This document shows positions 55,366-64,000 of a DNA stretch of 64,000 nt, one piece after another. This DNA comes from an uncultured SAR86 cluster bacterium (lineage in GTDB: Bacteria; Pseudomonadota; Gammaproteobacteria; Magnimaribacterales; D2472), in contig CACOPA010000002.1 of NCBI GenBank assembly GCA_902628925.1, positions 127,474 to 191,473 of the forward strand. The letters run 5' to 3'. Both the position numbers and the translations under genes were made by a program. Every line of letters begins with the position of its first letter. Within the stretch, counting starts at the first letter, position 1. The notes beneath the pieces are model-generated. The model worked only from the letters and a program-made list of their open reading frames with translations. It was not told the origin of the DNA and made no database searches.

Positions 55366-56103
55366 ATGAGCATTTTAGTGACAAATGATGATGGCTTTGA
55401 AGCAATTGGTATTCAGGCGCTGTTAGCGTCTATAAAGACCCTAGATCCAATAATGGTTGCGCCAAAACACAATTGTAGTGGCATGAGTGCTGCAATAAGC
55501 CTTCGTAAAGAAGTAAAAGTTAGACAATTAAATTTGAGGGAGTTTGTGGTCACAGGCACTCCTGCAGATTGCTCTTATTTTGGTCTTTATGGAATGAACG
55601 AAAATAACATTGAACAAGTTGTCTCTGGAATTAATTTAGGAGCAAATTTAGGAACCGATGTCTTTTATTCTGGGACTGTCGGCGCAGCTATAGCTGGCAT
55701 TAATTTAAAATATGCTCCTGTTGCGATATCGGTTTGCTCTTTTTCACCTAGAGATATTAGTTTTATTGCCGATAAAGCATTTGAGCTTATTCAGAAATTT
55801 AGATCCATTTCACTTCAGCAGAATTCATTAATTAACATTAACTTTCCAGATATTTTGAAACAAGATTACAAAGGTGAGCTCTATACAAAGCTTGCTAAAA
55901 GAGGGGCCCCGGAAGCTCCAAATATAATACGAAAAAAGGATCAACTAAGCTTTACTTTCAGTGCTTCAGGAGATTTTATCGACGGTCAAACTGATACAGA
56001 TATGCAAGCTATAGAAAATGGTTACGTATCTGTTTCAATTCTTAACTATGACATTAGCAATGCTAACGATTTTTTGGGTAAAGAAATAAGTCATGGATGC
56101 TAA
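55366..56103 (+). CDS. surE: 5'/3'-nucleotidase SurE
   Basis: SurE dephosphorylates nucleoside monophosphates and short polyphosphates. The active-site start MSILVTNDDGFEAIGI carries the Asp pair, and GTPADCSYFGL, SGINLGANLGTDVFYSGTV and NINFPD follow. At 245 residues it is normal length. It overlaps pcm by 11 bases. Confidence 0.97.
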   Translation: MSILVTNDDGFEAIGIQALLASIKTLDPIMVAPKHNCSGMSAAISLRKEVKVRQLNLREFVVTGTPADCSYFGLYGMNENNIEQVVSGINLGANLGTDVFYSGTVGAAIAGINLKYAPVAISVCSFSPRDISFIADKAFELIQKFRSISLQQNSLININFPDILKQDYKGELYTKLAKRGAPEAPNIIRKKDQLSFTFSASGDFIDGQTDTDMQAIENGYVSVSILNYDISNANDFLGKEISHGC

Positions 56104-56770
56104 ATCTGGATTTACATTTAAGAGAGTAAGGGAGCAAATGGTTGAAATGCTTCTAGAGATGGGAATCAAAGATTTTAGAGTTTTGGATGCTATGAGTCAG
56201 ATTGCTCGTCATCAATTTCTTGAAGAGGCCTTTTGGTCAAGAGCATATGAAAATAGACCTTTAGCTATTGGGTATAAACAAACAATTTCTCAACCTTATA
56301 TTGTTGCAAGAATGACCGAGTTGTTAATTGAAAAAGCCAGTGGAAGGGGAAAAATTTTTAAAAAGATAATTGATATTGGTTCTGGCTCAGGCTACCAAAG
56401 TGCAATACTTTCATTTTTTGCAGAAGAAGTAATTGGTATTGAGAGAATAAAGCCACTGGTTGCAAAAAGCAGATCAACTCTTTTAAATTTAGGAATAAAA
56501 AATGTCTCAATTATAAACGGAGATGGTTATTTGCTTGAAGGTATAAAAAACGTTGATGGAATAATATGTGCAGCAGCACCTCCAGAAATACCTGAAGATC
56601 TTATTAAGCTATTAAAAAAAGGTGCAAGACTAATTTTGCCAGTAGGCTTTAAAGATATGCAGAAACTCATTTGCATTGAAAAACAAAATAAAAACTCATA
56701 TGAAAAATTTGAAGTGGAAGATGTATCTTTTGTTCCAATGCTTGGAGGAATAAGCAGAAATGGTGATTAA
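56093..56770 (+). CDS. pcm: Protein-L-isoaspartate O-methyltransferase
   Basis: Pcm repairs isoaspartyl residues in ageing proteins. Motifs are AYENRPLAIGYKQTISQPYI, the SAM loop IIDIGSGSGYQSAILSF, IERIKPLVAKSR, GDGYLLEG and ICAAAPPEIPEDLIKLL. At 225 residues it is slightly longer than the E. coli protein. surE-pcm is the usual pair; nlpD and rpoS, which normally follow, are absent. Confidence 0.96.
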   Translation: MDAKSGFTFKRVREQMVEMLLEMGIKDFRVLDAMSQIARHQFLEEAFWSRAYENRPLAIGYKQTISQPYIVARMTELLIEKASGRGKIFKKIIDIGSGSGYQSAILSFFAEEVIGIERIKPLVAKSRSTLLNLGIKNVSIINGDGYLLEGIKNVDGIICAAAPPEIPEDLIKLLKKGARLILPVGFKDMQKLICIEKQNKNSYEKFEVEDVSFVPMLGGISRNGD

Positions 56771-56778
56771 TTTTAAAA

Positions 56779-57498
56779 ATGAAAAATAGATTAAGGTACT
56801 CATTGGCTGGATTTTGCATGGGTATTGCAGAGTTAATTCCTGGTATATCTGGAGCTACAATTGCATTGCTTTTTGGAATTTACAAAAATTTAATCTCTAT
56901 TCTTTCAAATATTAAGATATCAAAAAAAATATTTTCAAAAGAATATTTTGTAAAAGATCTTCAGATTTCATTAATGGTATTTCTTATTTTCTCGATGATT
57001 GCAGCCATTTTATTATTTTCAAATCTTATTCATTATTTGATCGAAAGTTATCCCTCTGTGTTTTTTAAATTTTTGTCTGTAATTATGGTTTTAGTGTCCT
57101 TAAGAATATTTTTGTTTCATCCTGTTTCTGAAAGATTCTCTCAAAGATTGTTATTTGTAATGGTTGGTGGCTTGATTGGCTACCTTTTATCTCTTTTTTC
57201 TGTAAATTTTGAGAACTTTATATTCTTTCTTTTTATAGGAGGCTTTGTAGCATTTACTTTTTTTATAATTCCTGGAATATCAGGAAGTGCAATTCTATTA
57301 AGTATAGGATTGTATGAGACAGTGATTTCCTCTATTGCAACATTCGAAGCTTTAAATTTATTGGTATTTAGTTTGGGTTGTGCCGCCTCATTAATCTTAA
57401 TGCCAAAGTTAATTAAAAAGATTTATGAACAAAATACTCTAGCTATGGACACTTTTTTTGCAGGCTTAATTTTTATATCTGGAATTTTTTTGTGGTGA
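56779..57498 (+). CDS. DUF368 membrane protein, putative polyprenyl-phosphate transporter (PopT family)
   Basis: A 239-residue membrane protein with about six to seven helices. Two inverted-repeat motifs stand out: GFCMGIAELIPGISGATIALLFG near residue 12-34 (in two halves) and FFIIPGISGSAILLSIGLYE near 160-180. The repeated E/I-x-P-G-I-S-G pattern is the DUF368 signature. DUF368 proteins (PopT) were reported to return undecaprenyl phosphate across the membrane. That function is inferred from the family, not shown here. It occupies the usual nlpD-rpoS place. Confidence 0.88.
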   Translation: MKNRLRYSLAGFCMGIAELIPGISGATIALLFGIYKNLISILSNIKISKKIFSKEYFVKDLQISLMVFLIFSMIAAILLFSNLIHYLIESYPSVFFKFLSVIMVLVSLRIFLFHPVSERFSQRLLFVMVGGLIGYLLSLFSVNFENFIFFLFIGGFVAFTFFIIPGISGSAILLSIGLYETVISSIATFEALNLLVFSLGCAASLILMPKLIKKIYEQNTLAMDTFFAGLIFISGIFLW

Positions 57499-57528
57499 AG
57501 ATATTACTAATAATTAATAATTTTCTGG

Positions 57529-57852
57529 CTATCTTTCTAAAAGATGTTTTTTTTCTTTTATCTTTTCAAATTCCTCACACTCAGGGAGAGGAGGCTTTTG
57601 CTCAGTAATATTTGGCCAAACTTCAGAAAGTTCTGCATTAATCTCAATAAAGTCAATTTGATCATCTGGAATTTCGTCTTCTGAAAAAATTGCATCAATA
57701 GGGCATTCAGGTTCGCACAAAGCACAGTCAATACATTCATCAGGATGAATAACTAGAAAGTTCGGACCTTCATAAAAACAGTCAACAGGACACACCTCAA
57801 CACAGTCTGTATGCTTGCATTTAATGCATGATTCCGTAACTATGAAGGCCAT
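57529..57852 (-). CDS. fdxA: Ferredoxin FdxA (7Fe-8S type)
   Basis: A 107-residue acidic ferredoxin. The N-terminal cluster region is [17 protein letters not shown] and the second is [16 protein letters not shown], the arrangement for one 3Fe-4S and one 4Fe-4S cluster. A long tail follows. In Pseudomonas fdxA sits between rpoS and mutS near recA; here it is between the DUF368 gene and recA. It is divergent from recA. Confidence 0.95.
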   Translation of the reverse strand: MAFIVTESCIKCKHTDCVEVCPVDCFYEGPNFLVIHPDECIDCALCEPECPIDAIFSEDEIPDDQIDFIEINAELSEVWPNITEQKPPLPECEEFEKIKEKKHLLER

Positions 57853-57925
57853 GAAAAGAATTCTAACAACCTCTCATTATCAAGTCAGTATTAATTTTTT
57901 TTATTTACTTTTCTCTATTTTTTTA

Positions 57926-57931
57926 TATACT
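57926..57931 (+). promoter_or_regulatory. recA -10 box
   Basis: TATACT at 57926-57931 overlaps the start of the LexA box. The best -35 is TTTACT (57904-57909), 16 bases upstream, and is weak. Transcription would start near 57938. Confidence 0.5.
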
Positions 57932-57945
57932 GTATAAATATACAG
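57930..57945 (+). promoter_or_regulatory. LexA (SOS) box upstream of recA
   Basis: CTGTATAAATATACAG is a full CTG-N10-CAG site with the gammaproteobacterial TATA-rich centre. It covers the recA -10 and start point, so LexA binding would block transcription. A ribosome site GGAG (57951-57954) and the ATG at 57961 follow. lexA is not in the window. Confidence 0.9.
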
Positions 57946-57960
57946 TAAATGGAGTAAATC

Positions 57961-58965
57961 ATGTCAGATAAAACCAAAAATTTAAATGAAGCCTTGTCCC
58001 AAATAGAAAAGCAATTTGGTAAAGGTGCTGTTATGAAAATGGGAGATAGAGAACATACCGATATACCATCAGTATCAACGGGTTCTCTTGGTTTAGATAT
58101 TGCGCTTGGAATCGGTGGACTTCCTAAAGGTAGGGTTGTAGAAATTTTTGGCCCAGAGTCCTCTGGTAAAACAACTCTTACACTTCAAGCCATTGCTGAG
58201 TGTCAAAAAGAGGGTGGTACCGCAGCGTTTATAGACGCAGAGCATGCACTTGATCCATCGTATGCAGAAAAATTAGGTGTTAATGTAGATGAATTACTTT
58301 TATCTCAACCTGATACTGGAGAGCAAGCTCTAGAGATTACTGACATGCTTGTTAAATCAAATAGTGTTGATCTAATTGTTGTAGATTCAGTTGCTGCTTT
58401 AACTCCAAGAGCAGAAATTGAAGGAGAGATGGGTGATCATCATGTTGGCTTACAGGCCCGCCTAATGTCGCAGGCTCTAAGAAAGATTACAGGTAATATA
58501 CAAAGATCAAACGCAATGGTCATTTTCATTAATCAAATTAGGATGAAGATTGGTGTAATGTTTGGCAATCCCGAAACTACAACTGGTGGAAATGCTCTTA
58601 AATTTTATTCATCAGTAAGATTGGATATTAGAAGAATAGGGTCTGTGAAAGAGGGTGATGAGGTAATTGGTAACGAAACAAGAGTTAAGGTTGTTAAAAA
58701 TAAGGTATCTCCTCCATTTAAGCAAGCTGAATTTCAAATCATGTATGGCCAAGGAATAAATGTTGAAGGAGAGATACTTGAGTATGGACAAAAGCTTGGA
58801 CTTGTGGAAAAGGCAGGTGCTTGGTATAGCCACAATGGTGAAAAAATAGGACAGGGAAAAGTTAACGCAAGTAATTTCTTGAAAGAAAATTCAAAGATTA
58901 AAAATGGTTTACTTAAAGAAATAAGAAATTCTTATATAAACACTAAAAACAAATCTAAAAAATAA
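57961..58965 (+). CDS. recA: Recombinase RecA
   Basis: RecA pairs homologous DNA and triggers LexA self-cleavage. Walker A is [16 protein letters not shown], Walker B is [19 protein letters not shown], and loop L2 begins [21 protein letters not shown] (two parts). At 334 residues the C-terminal tail is shorter and less acidic (it ends in NTKNKSKK) than in E. coli. recX, which usually follows, is absent. Confidence 0.99.
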   Translation: MSDKTKNLNEALSQIEKQFGKGAVMKMGDREHTDIPSVSTGSLGLDIALGIGGLPKGRVVEIFGPESSGKTTLTLQAIAECQKEGGTAAFIDAEHALDPSYAEKLGVNVDELLLSQPDTGEQALEITDMLVKSNSVDLIVVDSVAALTPRAEIEGEMGDHHVGLQARLMSQALRKITGNIQRSNAMVIFINQIRMKIGVMFGNPETTTGGNALKFYSSVRLDIRRIGSVKEGDEVIGNETRVKVVKNKVSPPFKQAEFQIMYGQGINVEGEILEYGQKLGLVEKAGAWYSHNGEKIGQGKVNASNFLKENSKIKNGLLKEIRNSYINTKNKSKK

Positions 58966-58983
58966 AGCTTGTTTCTAAGCTTT
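58964..58983 (+). terminator. Weak hairpin after recA
   Basis: AAAGCTT-GTTTCT-AAGCTTT forms a seven-pair stem directly at the recA stop. It has few GC pairs and the following AAAATTGTTT is a poor T-tract on the plus strand, so it may be only a partial terminator or a processing site. Confidence 0.3.
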
Positions 58984-59024
58984 AAAATTGTTTAACATAG
59001 TCTTTCACTTAATAGAGGAAAGAA

Positions 59025-60203
59025 ATGTCAAATAATGCATATATTGTCTCAGCAGTCCGAACAGCTGGGGGTAAGAAAAATGGTCGTTTATCAGCCTGGC
59101 ATCCTGCTGATCTAGGAGCTAAGGTTTTAGATGAGCTAGTTCATAGGTCAGGCATTCAACCTGAATTAATTGATGATGTTATTTTTGGTTGTGTTGATCA
59201 GGTTGGTGCACAGTCTGGTAACGTGGCCCGGAATGCTATCTTATCTTCCTCTTTGCCTGAGTCTGTTCCAGGTACTTCCGTTGACCGTCAGTGTGGATCA
59301 TCACAGCAAGCAATTCACTTCGCAATTCAAGCAGTAATGTCTGGTACACAAGATGTTGTTGTTGGTGGTGGTGTTGAAGTTATGTCTATAGTGCCAATTG
59401 GCGCAAGCATTAAGGATGGTTATGATGCAGGTCATGGTCTTCCTTTTGATTCTGATGGCATTAAAGAGAATTATCCAGGAGTATTCTTTTCTCAATTTAC
59501 TGGCGCAGAGTTAGTTGCAAAAAAATGGAATCTTTCAAGAGAAACACTAGATCGTTTTGCTCTATCTAGCCATGAAAAAGCAATTGCTGCTACTGAGGGT
59601 GGATATTTTGAAAATGAAATCTTGCCCGTAGCCGGCAAGAATGCAGAAAATAATAATGAAATGTTACTTCATGATGAGGGAATAAGATTTGATGCAAGTT
59701 TTGATGCATTATCAGGGTTAAACCCAATAACTGAAGATGGTGTGATTACTGCTGGAAATGCAAGCCAAATTACTGATGGTGCCGCTGCAGTTTTGGTATG
59801 CAATGATGCTGGGCTTAAAAAAGTAAATGCAGATCCTATGGTTAAAGTAAAAGCAATTAGTGTTGTAGGAGATGATCCTATTTACATGCTGACTGGACCT
59901 ATTCCAGCTACTCATAAGGTTCTAGATGCTGCAAAAATGAAAATTGAAGAAATAGGTTTATATGAAGTTAATGAGGCTTTTGCACCTGTTCCACTAGCTT
60001 GGGAGATTGAGGTGGGTGCTGACCAAGAAAAGCTTAATGTTAATGGTGGTGCAATGGCGCTAGGACATCCTTTAGGTGCGACAGGTGCCAAGCTTATGAC
60101 AACTCTTATTTATGAGATGCACAGAAGAGATGTTAAGTATGGATTGCAAGCAATTTGTGAAGGTGGCGGAACTGCAAATGCTACGATTCTTGAAAAAATT
60201 TAG
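59025..60203 (+). CDS. Acetyl-CoA acyltransferase (thiolase)
   Basis: A thiolase that cleaves 3-ketoacyl-CoA or condenses two acyl-CoA units. The nucleophile is Cys90 in VDRQCGSSQQAIHFA, the histidine loop is NGGAMALGHPLGATGAK, and the second cysteine is in AICEGGGTANA. At 392 residues it is full length. An AGAGGAAA site precedes the ATG. No hydroxyacyl-CoA dehydrogenase lies beside it. It may serve fatty-acid oxidation together with the AlkK-like ligase, but this is not shown. Its end overlaps convergent proS by 23 bases. Confidence 0.92.
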   Translation: MSNNAYIVSAVRTAGGKKNGRLSAWHPADLGAKVLDELVHRSGIQPELIDDVIFGCVDQVGAQSGNVARNAILSSSLPESVPGTSVDRQCGSSQQAIHFAIQAVMSGTQDVVVGGGVEVMSIVPIGASIKDGYDAGHGLPFDSDGIKENYPGVFFSQFTGAELVAKKWNLSRETLDRFALSSHEKAIAATEGGYFENEILPVAGKNAENNNEMLLHDEGIRFDASFDALSGLNPITEDGVITAGNASQITDGAAAVLVCNDAGLKKVNADPMVKVKAISVVGDDPIYMLTGPIPATHKVLDAAKMKIEEIGLYEVNEAFAPVPLAWEIEVGADQEKLNVNGGAMALGHPLGATGAKLMTTLIYEMHRRDVKYGLQAICEGGGTANATILEKI

Positions 60204-61449
60204 CTATATACCCGTTTAATTCCTCAGGCTTAATGAGGTCTTTAGTACCTCTTCTTGGGCATACCTCAATTAGGCCATCATTTTTTAGAGATTTACCAAT
60301 TATGATATTGAGCGGAATTCCAATTAGTTCTGAGTCTTTAATCTTTTTTCCAAATCGCTCATCCCTATCATCTAACATCACTCGAAAATTACTTTTTTCA
60401 ATTTCATTGTAAAACTTAATTGCTGATCCATCAGAGTTATCTGTAAGATCAATAACATTTATTTGAATTGGCGCCAGACTCTTTGGCCATGAGATACCAA
60501 ACTCGTCATTATTCTGTTCTAATGACGCTGCAACCAATCTTGAAATTCCGACTCCATAGCAGCCCATATATGGATTAACCTCATTTGAATTCGCATCTTG
60601 AAGACTTAATTTCATTGACTTTGAATATACCTGACCTAATTGAAAGATGTGCCCAACTTCAATACCTTTAATTAGCTTAATTTTTCCACCTTCAGGAAAC
60701 TCTTTACCCACTAACGAGGATGGATCTTGATCTTTCTCAAGAAGGAGCTCTGAGTTAATTGCAATTTCTGAACTATCTGAAACAGCTAATACATCTTCAC
60801 CATTTTCTGCTAAAACATGAAATTCCTCTGATTTATCTCCACCGATTGCACCGGAGTCTGCTTTTACAACCTTGAACTCAAGCTCTAAACGCTTAAGTAC
60901 TTTTTTATAAGCAGCTCTAAAGTCTTGATATGTTTGATTTAAACATTCTTCATTCATATGAAAGCTATAGGCATCCTTCATCAAGAATTCTCTTCCTCTC
61001 ATTACTCCATAACGAGGTCTTATTTCATCTCTAAATTTTGTTTGAATTTGATAAAGTGTTAGGGGTAAGGATTTATAACTATTAATGTTATTTTTGACCA
61101 AATCCGTTATTACTTCCTCATGTGTAGGTCCTAAACAAAAATCTCTATCATGCCTATCTTTTATTCTTAGAAGCTCAGGTCCAAATTTACCCCATCTATT
61201 TGATTCGTCCCAAAGCTCTTTTGGCTGAACCATTGGCATAAAAATTTCTTGAGCACCTATTTTATTAAGTTCTTCCCTCACAACATTTTCAATTTTTTTG
61301 AGGACGATAAGCCCAAGTGGCAGCCAGTTGTATATACCTGAGGCAACTTTACGAATCATGCCAGACCGAAGCATGAGTTGATGACTAATTATTTCAGCAT
61401 CTTGAGGTATATCTTTAATTTTAGGTATGAAAGTTTTGGATGCTAACAT
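60181..61449 (-). CDS. proS: Prolyl-tRNA synthetase without the editing insertion domain
   Basis: ProRS attaches proline to tRNA(Pro). The N-terminal catalytic half (DAEIISHQLMLRSGMIRKVASGIYNWLP in two parts, LGPTHEEVITDL, RPRYGVMRGREFLMKDAYSFH) matches the bacterial type seen in E. coli. After GAIGGDKSEEFHVL the chain passes through a short linker of about 40 residues to GIEVGHIFQLG, so the ~180-residue INS domain that edits Ala-tRNA(Pro) is missing. The anticodon-binding domain (LLDDRDERFGKKIKDSELIG, with LDDRDER) ends it. It is 422 residues from ATG 61449; a TTG at 61461 is less likely. Confidence 0.95.
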   Translation of the reverse strand: MLASKTFIPKIKDIPQDAEIISHQLMLRSGMIRKVASGIYNWLPLGLIVLKKIENVVREELNKIGAQEIFMPMVQPKELWDESNRWGKFGPELLRIKDRHDRDFCLGPTHEEVITDLVKNNINSYKSLPLTLYQIQTKFRDEIRPRYGVMRGREFLMKDAYSFHMNEECLNQTYQDFRAAYKKVLKRLELEFKVVKADSGAIGGDKSEEFHVLAENGEDVLAVSDSSEIAINSELLLEKDQDPSSLVGKEFPEGGKIKLIKGIEVGHIFQLGQVYSKSMKLSLQDANSNEVNPYMGCYGVGISRLVAASLEQNNDEFGISWPKSLAPIQINVIDLTDNSDGSAIKFYNEIEKSNFRVMLDDRDERFGKKIKDSELIGIPLNIIIGKSLKNDGLIEVCPRRGTKDLIKPEELNGYIAKFFQES

Positions 61450-61474
61450 TTTTAATAACAAATAATATTTAGTT

Positions 61475-61488
61475 TATAATTCTATAAT
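61475..61488 (+). promoter_or_regulatory. Candidate -10 boxes before the FmdB-aspS genes
   Basis: Two TATAAT boxes (61475-61480 and 61483-61488) stand in the proS/FmdB divergent spacer. A GAGGGA site (61494-61499) precedes the ATG at 61503. No strong -35 is visible, TTTAAT near 61451-61456 being the best. Confidence 0.4.
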
Positions 61489-61502
61489 TTTTTGAGGGAC
61501 AT

Positions 61503-61796
61503 ATGCCGATTTATGAATATAAATGTTCAAATTGTTCACATGAATTTGAAAAGATTCAAAAAATAAGCGAAGAACCAATTAAGAAATGTCCTGAGTGCAA
61601 TAAAAAGTCAGTTTCAAAGCTTATTTCAGCTCCTTCATTCAGATTAAAAGGCTCTGGTTGGTATGAAACTGATTTTAAAACAGGTGACAAAAAGAATATA
61701 GTAGAATCAAGTACTGAGAATAAAAAAGACTCTGCTGCAAAGGAAACAAAAAAAGATACTAAAACGGTACCCTCTAAATCTAAAAAGGCAAATTAA
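61503..61796 (+). CDS. FmdB-family zinc ribbon protein
   Basis: A 97-residue protein that starts [20 protein letters not shown] and has the CxxC pairs C8/C11 and C29/C32 ([10 protein letters not shown]), a typical FmdB zinc ribbon. [16 protein letters not shown] is the conserved second part. The tail is a charged Lys-rich stretch. The function of these proteins is unknown. It sits one base before aspS, a frequent pairing in proteobacteria. Confidence 0.92.
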   Translation: MPIYEYKCSNCSHEFEKIQKISEEPIKKCPECNKKSVSKLISAPSFRLKGSGWYETDFKTGDKKNIVESSTENKKDSAAKETKKDTKTVPSKSKKAN

Positions 61797-61797
61797 A

Positions 61798-63558
61798 ATG
61801 AGAACTCACTACTGCGGTCAGATTGACTCAACATTAGAAGAAACTGATGTTGAAATATCAGGATGGGTTCACAAAAGAAGGGATCATGGTGGAGTAATTT
61901 TCATCGATCTTCGTGATATCAAAGGCATTGTTCAAGTTGTAGTTAATCCAACAGAAGAATCTGCATTCAAAGCAGCTGAAAAGTGTAGAAGTGAATATGT
62001 ACTAAAAGTTTTAGGAAATGTTAAGAAGAGATCGCCAGAAACTATCAATCCAAACATGCACACTGGAGAAGTTGAAGTTATTGCCAGCTCACTAGAAATT
62101 CTAAGTGAAGCAAAGACTCCAGTATTCCCTTTGGATGATTATCAGGAAGTTGGAGAGGAGGTGAGGCTTAAAAACAGGGTCCTTGATCTAAGAAGGCCAG
62201 AAATAAATACACGAATATTGTCGCGTTCAAAAATTTCATCTTCAATTAGGCAGTTCCTTGAAGATCAAAATTTTAATGAGATTGAAACCCCAATATTAAC
62301 AAAGGCTACACCTGAGGGAGCAAGAGATTATGTTGTCCCTAGTCGAGTCAATCATGGATCTTTTTATGCTCTTCCTCAATCACCACAGTTGTTTAAGCAA
62401 CTATTGATGATGGGTGGTCTCGATAAATATTATCAAATAGCAAGATGTTTTAGGGATGAAGATCTTAGAGCGGATAGACAACCCGAATTTACTCAAATTG
62501 ATATTGAAGCTTCATTTATTAGTGAAGATGAAATTATTGAACTTTCTTCAGGTCTTATCAATCTCCTTCTTAGTCAATTTACAGATTATCAAGAAGCTAA
62601 AATTCCTTCCATGACTTATGAAAAGAGCATGGAGCTTTATGGTTGTGACAAACCTGATCTTAGGATTCCATTGAAGCTTATTAACATAGCTGAAATTGTA
62701 GTAAATGAAGAATTCAAAGTTTTTGCTGACCCAGCTAAAGATAAAGGATCGCGCATTGTTGCTTTAAATATTCCAAATGGTGCTTCATTGTCAAGAGCTC
62801 AAATAGATAACTACACAAAGTTTGTTGCAAAATTGGGCGCTAAGGGATTAGCTTACATTAAAGTTAATTCTAAGAAAATTGACGACATGCAGTCACCCAT
62901 ATTGAAGTTTTTATCAGACGAGGCGATCACAAATATTGTTGATAAAGTTAGGTCTGAAGCTGGAGATTTAATTTTCTTCGGTGCTGGCCCAAAAGATGTA
63001 GTTAATCTTTCTATGAGCTCATTAATAAAAGAGCTGGGTCAGGACCTAGATTTATACACCTCAAAATGGGCTCCATTGTGGGTAAAGGATTTTCCAATGT
63101 TTGAAAGAAATAAGGATGGCAATCTAACTTCATTACATCATCCTTTCACACTTCCCAAGTGTGATGTTCAGGAACTTATTGAGGATCCTGAAAAGGCGCA
63201 TGCCTATGCTTACGACATAGTATTAAATGGCTACGAAATAGGTGGAGGATCACTAAGGGTATATTCAAGTAATATGCAAAGCGCAATTTTTGAAATATTA
63301 AACATTTCAAAAGACGAAGCGAAACAAAAATTTGGATTCTTAATCGATGCATTGGAGTCAGGGTGTCCGCCTCATGGTGGAATAGCATTTGGCCTTGATA
63401 GAATAGTCATGTTATTAACTGGAACCACTAACATCAGAGATGTTATTGCGTTCCCTAAAACCCAAACTGCAACTTGTATGCTTACTGATGCTCCAGGAGC
63501 TATTTCAGCAGAACAATTGAAAGAATTAGCCATAAAGCCTTTGGCTAAAAAGGAGTAA
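61798..63558 (+). CDS. aspS: Aspartyl-tRNA synthetase, probably non-discriminating
   Basis: AspRS charges tRNA(Asp). Domains in order are the OB-fold ([20 protein letters not shown]), class II catalytic domain ([38 protein letters not shown]), the bacterial GAD insertion (about 280-420) and motif 3 ([21 protein letters not shown]). His30 in RRDHGG matches the histidine reported for non-discriminating enzymes such as that of P. aeruginosa, whereas E. coli has leucine. Together with GatCAB (6379-9539) this suggests Asp-tRNA(Asn) is made and then amidated. It has 586 residues. yebC starts four bases after it. Confidence 0.96.
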   Translation: MRTHYCGQIDSTLEETDVEISGWVHKRRDHGGVIFIDLRDIKGIVQVVVNPTEESAFKAAEKCRSEYVLKVLGNVKKRSPETINPNMHTGEVEVIASSLEILSEAKTPVFPLDDYQEVGEEVRLKNRVLDLRRPEINTRILSRSKISSSIRQFLEDQNFNEIETPILTKATPEGARDYVVPSRVNHGSFYALPQSPQLFKQLLMMGGLDKYYQIARCFRDEDLRADRQPEFTQIDIEASFISEDEIIELSSGLINLLLSQFTDYQEAKIPSMTYEKSMELYGCDKPDLRIPLKLINIAEIVVNEEFKVFADPAKDKGSRIVALNIPNGASLSRAQIDNYTKFVAKLGAKGLAYIKVNSKKIDDMQSPILKFLSDEAITNIVDKVRSEAGDLIFFGAGPKDVVNLSMSSLIKELGQDLDLYTSKWAPLWVKDFPMFERNKDGNLTSLHHPFTLPKCDVQELIEDPEKAHAYAYDIVLNGYEIGGGSLRVYSSNMQSAIFEILNISKDEAKQKFGFLIDALESGCPPHGGIAFGLDRIVMLLTGTTNIRDVIAFPKTQTATCMLTDAPGAISAEQLKELAIKPLAKKE

Positions 63559-63561
63559 ACC

Positions 63562-64000
63562 GTGGCAGGTCATTCTAAGTGGGCAAATATCAAGCATAGA
63601 AAAGCTAGACAGGATGCTAAAAGAGGCAAGATTTATACTAAATTAATACGTGAAATCACTGTAGCTGCAAAAGGAGGACCAGACCCTGCAGATAATCCAA
63701 GACTGAGATTAGCCTTGGATAAAGCTACAAGTGAAAATATGCCCAAAGATACAATTAATCGTGCAATTCAAAGAGGCTCTGGTACCGGAGATTCTGCTAA
63801 TCTTGAAGAAGTAACATATGAGGGATATGGACCTAATGGAGTAGCTATTCTGGTTGAGACTATGACAGATAACAGGAATAGGACAGTAGCTGATGTAAGG
63901 CATGCATTTACCAAATTTGGGGGAAACCTTGGAACAGATGGATCAGTGGCCTATCTTTTTAACAAGATAGGTTATATTTTTATTTCCTCTCAAGCTAATG
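63562..64000 (+). CDS. yebC: YebC/PmpR-family protein, N-terminal part (3' end outside the window)
   Basis: From a GTG at 63562 the frame reads [21 protein letters not shown] and stays open to the end of the window (146 codons). This is the start of YebC, a conserved protein first described as a transcription regulator and in some bacteria linked to translation of proline-rich stretches. A GGAG site (63552-63555) lies seven bases before the GTG. The aspS-yebC-ruvC order is common in gammaproteobacteria. Confidence 0.95.
   Translation, partial: MAGHSKWANIKHRKARQDAKRGKIYTKLIREITVAAKGGPDPADNPRLRLALDKATSENMPKDTINRAIQRGSGTGDSANLEEVTYEGYGPNGVAILVETMTDNRNRTVADVRHAFTKFGGNLGTDGSVAYLFNKIGYIFISSQAN

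Noticed and set aside
57558..57740. Open frame inside fdxA in another frame
   Set aside because: It is a shadow of the cysteine-rich fdxA gene; it lacks a start signal and any recognisable motif.
61447..61461. TTG at 61461 as the proS start
   Set aside because: ATG 61449 gives the N-terminus expected for ProRS.

Overview
The window is a contiguous piece of a streamlined, AT-rich gammaproteobacterial chromosome with about 65 genes. Nearly all are housekeeping genes packed with 1-20 base overlaps (ATGA, TAATG, TGATG junctions). I see no tRNA, rRNA operon, insertion sequence, prophage or CRISPR array. Gene content and order resemble a Pseudomonas-type ancestral map (gatCAB divergent from mreBCD; kdsD-lptA-lptB-rpoN divergent from mlaC-ibaG-murA; rplM-rpsI-petABC-sspA; lpoA divergent from rsmI-rnpB-mraZ-dcw; pyrG-kdsA-eno-ftsB-ispDF-surE-pcm; fdxA-recA; proS; aspS-yebC), with many genes cut out. 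A marine oligotroph of the SAR86/OM type fits the low GC and compaction, but that placement is an inference.

Layout. 1-4261: end of hemA, then prfA-prmC (release factor and its methyltransferase), a MoeB/ThiF-type E1-like enzyme and a GH84 (O-GlcNAcase-type) glycosidase in one operon. 4316-6382: AlkK-like acyl-CoA ligase and a MaoC-type hydratase. 6379-9539 (minus): gatCAB amidotransferase. 9609-14297: mreBCD and a short YhdP/AsmA-like protein. 14290-18989 (minus): kdsD, lptA, lptB, rpoN, mgtE. 19021-21120: mlaC, ibaG, murA. 21113-22093 (minus): DegS-like protease. 22105-27307: zapE, rplM-rpsI, cytochrome bc1 (petABC), sspA. 27304-28392 (minus): a short LpoA-like lipoprotein. 28408-45359: rsmI, RNase P RNA, a MraZ-type operator and a 15-gene division and cell-wall (dcw) cluster. 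45446-50132: rpsF-rpsR-rplI-dnaB-alr and a diiron protein. 50193-57498: pyrG-kdsA-eno-ftsB-ispDF-surE-pcm-DUF368. 57529-60203: fdxA (minus), recA with a LexA box, a thiolase. 60181-64000: proS (minus), FmdB-type zinc ribbon, aspS and the start of a yebC gene.

How the genes work together. Much of the window builds and divides the envelope. MurA, MurC-F, Ddl, Alr, MraY, MurG, FtsW and FtsI make peptidoglycan. MreBCD, FtsZ, FtsA, FtsQ, FtsL, FtsB and ZapE organise elongation and division. IspDF feeds the polyprenyl carrier and the DUF368 protein may recycle it. KdsD, KdsA, LptA and LptB serve lipopolysaccharide. GatCAB and the AspRS residues suggest indirect Asn-tRNA synthesis.

The most unusual points are: ftsZ sits second in the dcw cluster, directly behind mraZ, instead of after ftsA; the MraZ operator is a near-perfect 10-bp repeat; ProRS has lost its editing insertion; ispD and ispF are fused; mlaC stands without mlaFED and has a promoter that overlaps its start; kdsC, lptC, rpoS, nlpD, mutS and lpxC are missing from their usual places; FtsI has SSQ where SxN is expected; and a cytoplasmic GH84 enzyme lies in the release-factor operon. 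I found no convincing novel defence or mobile system.
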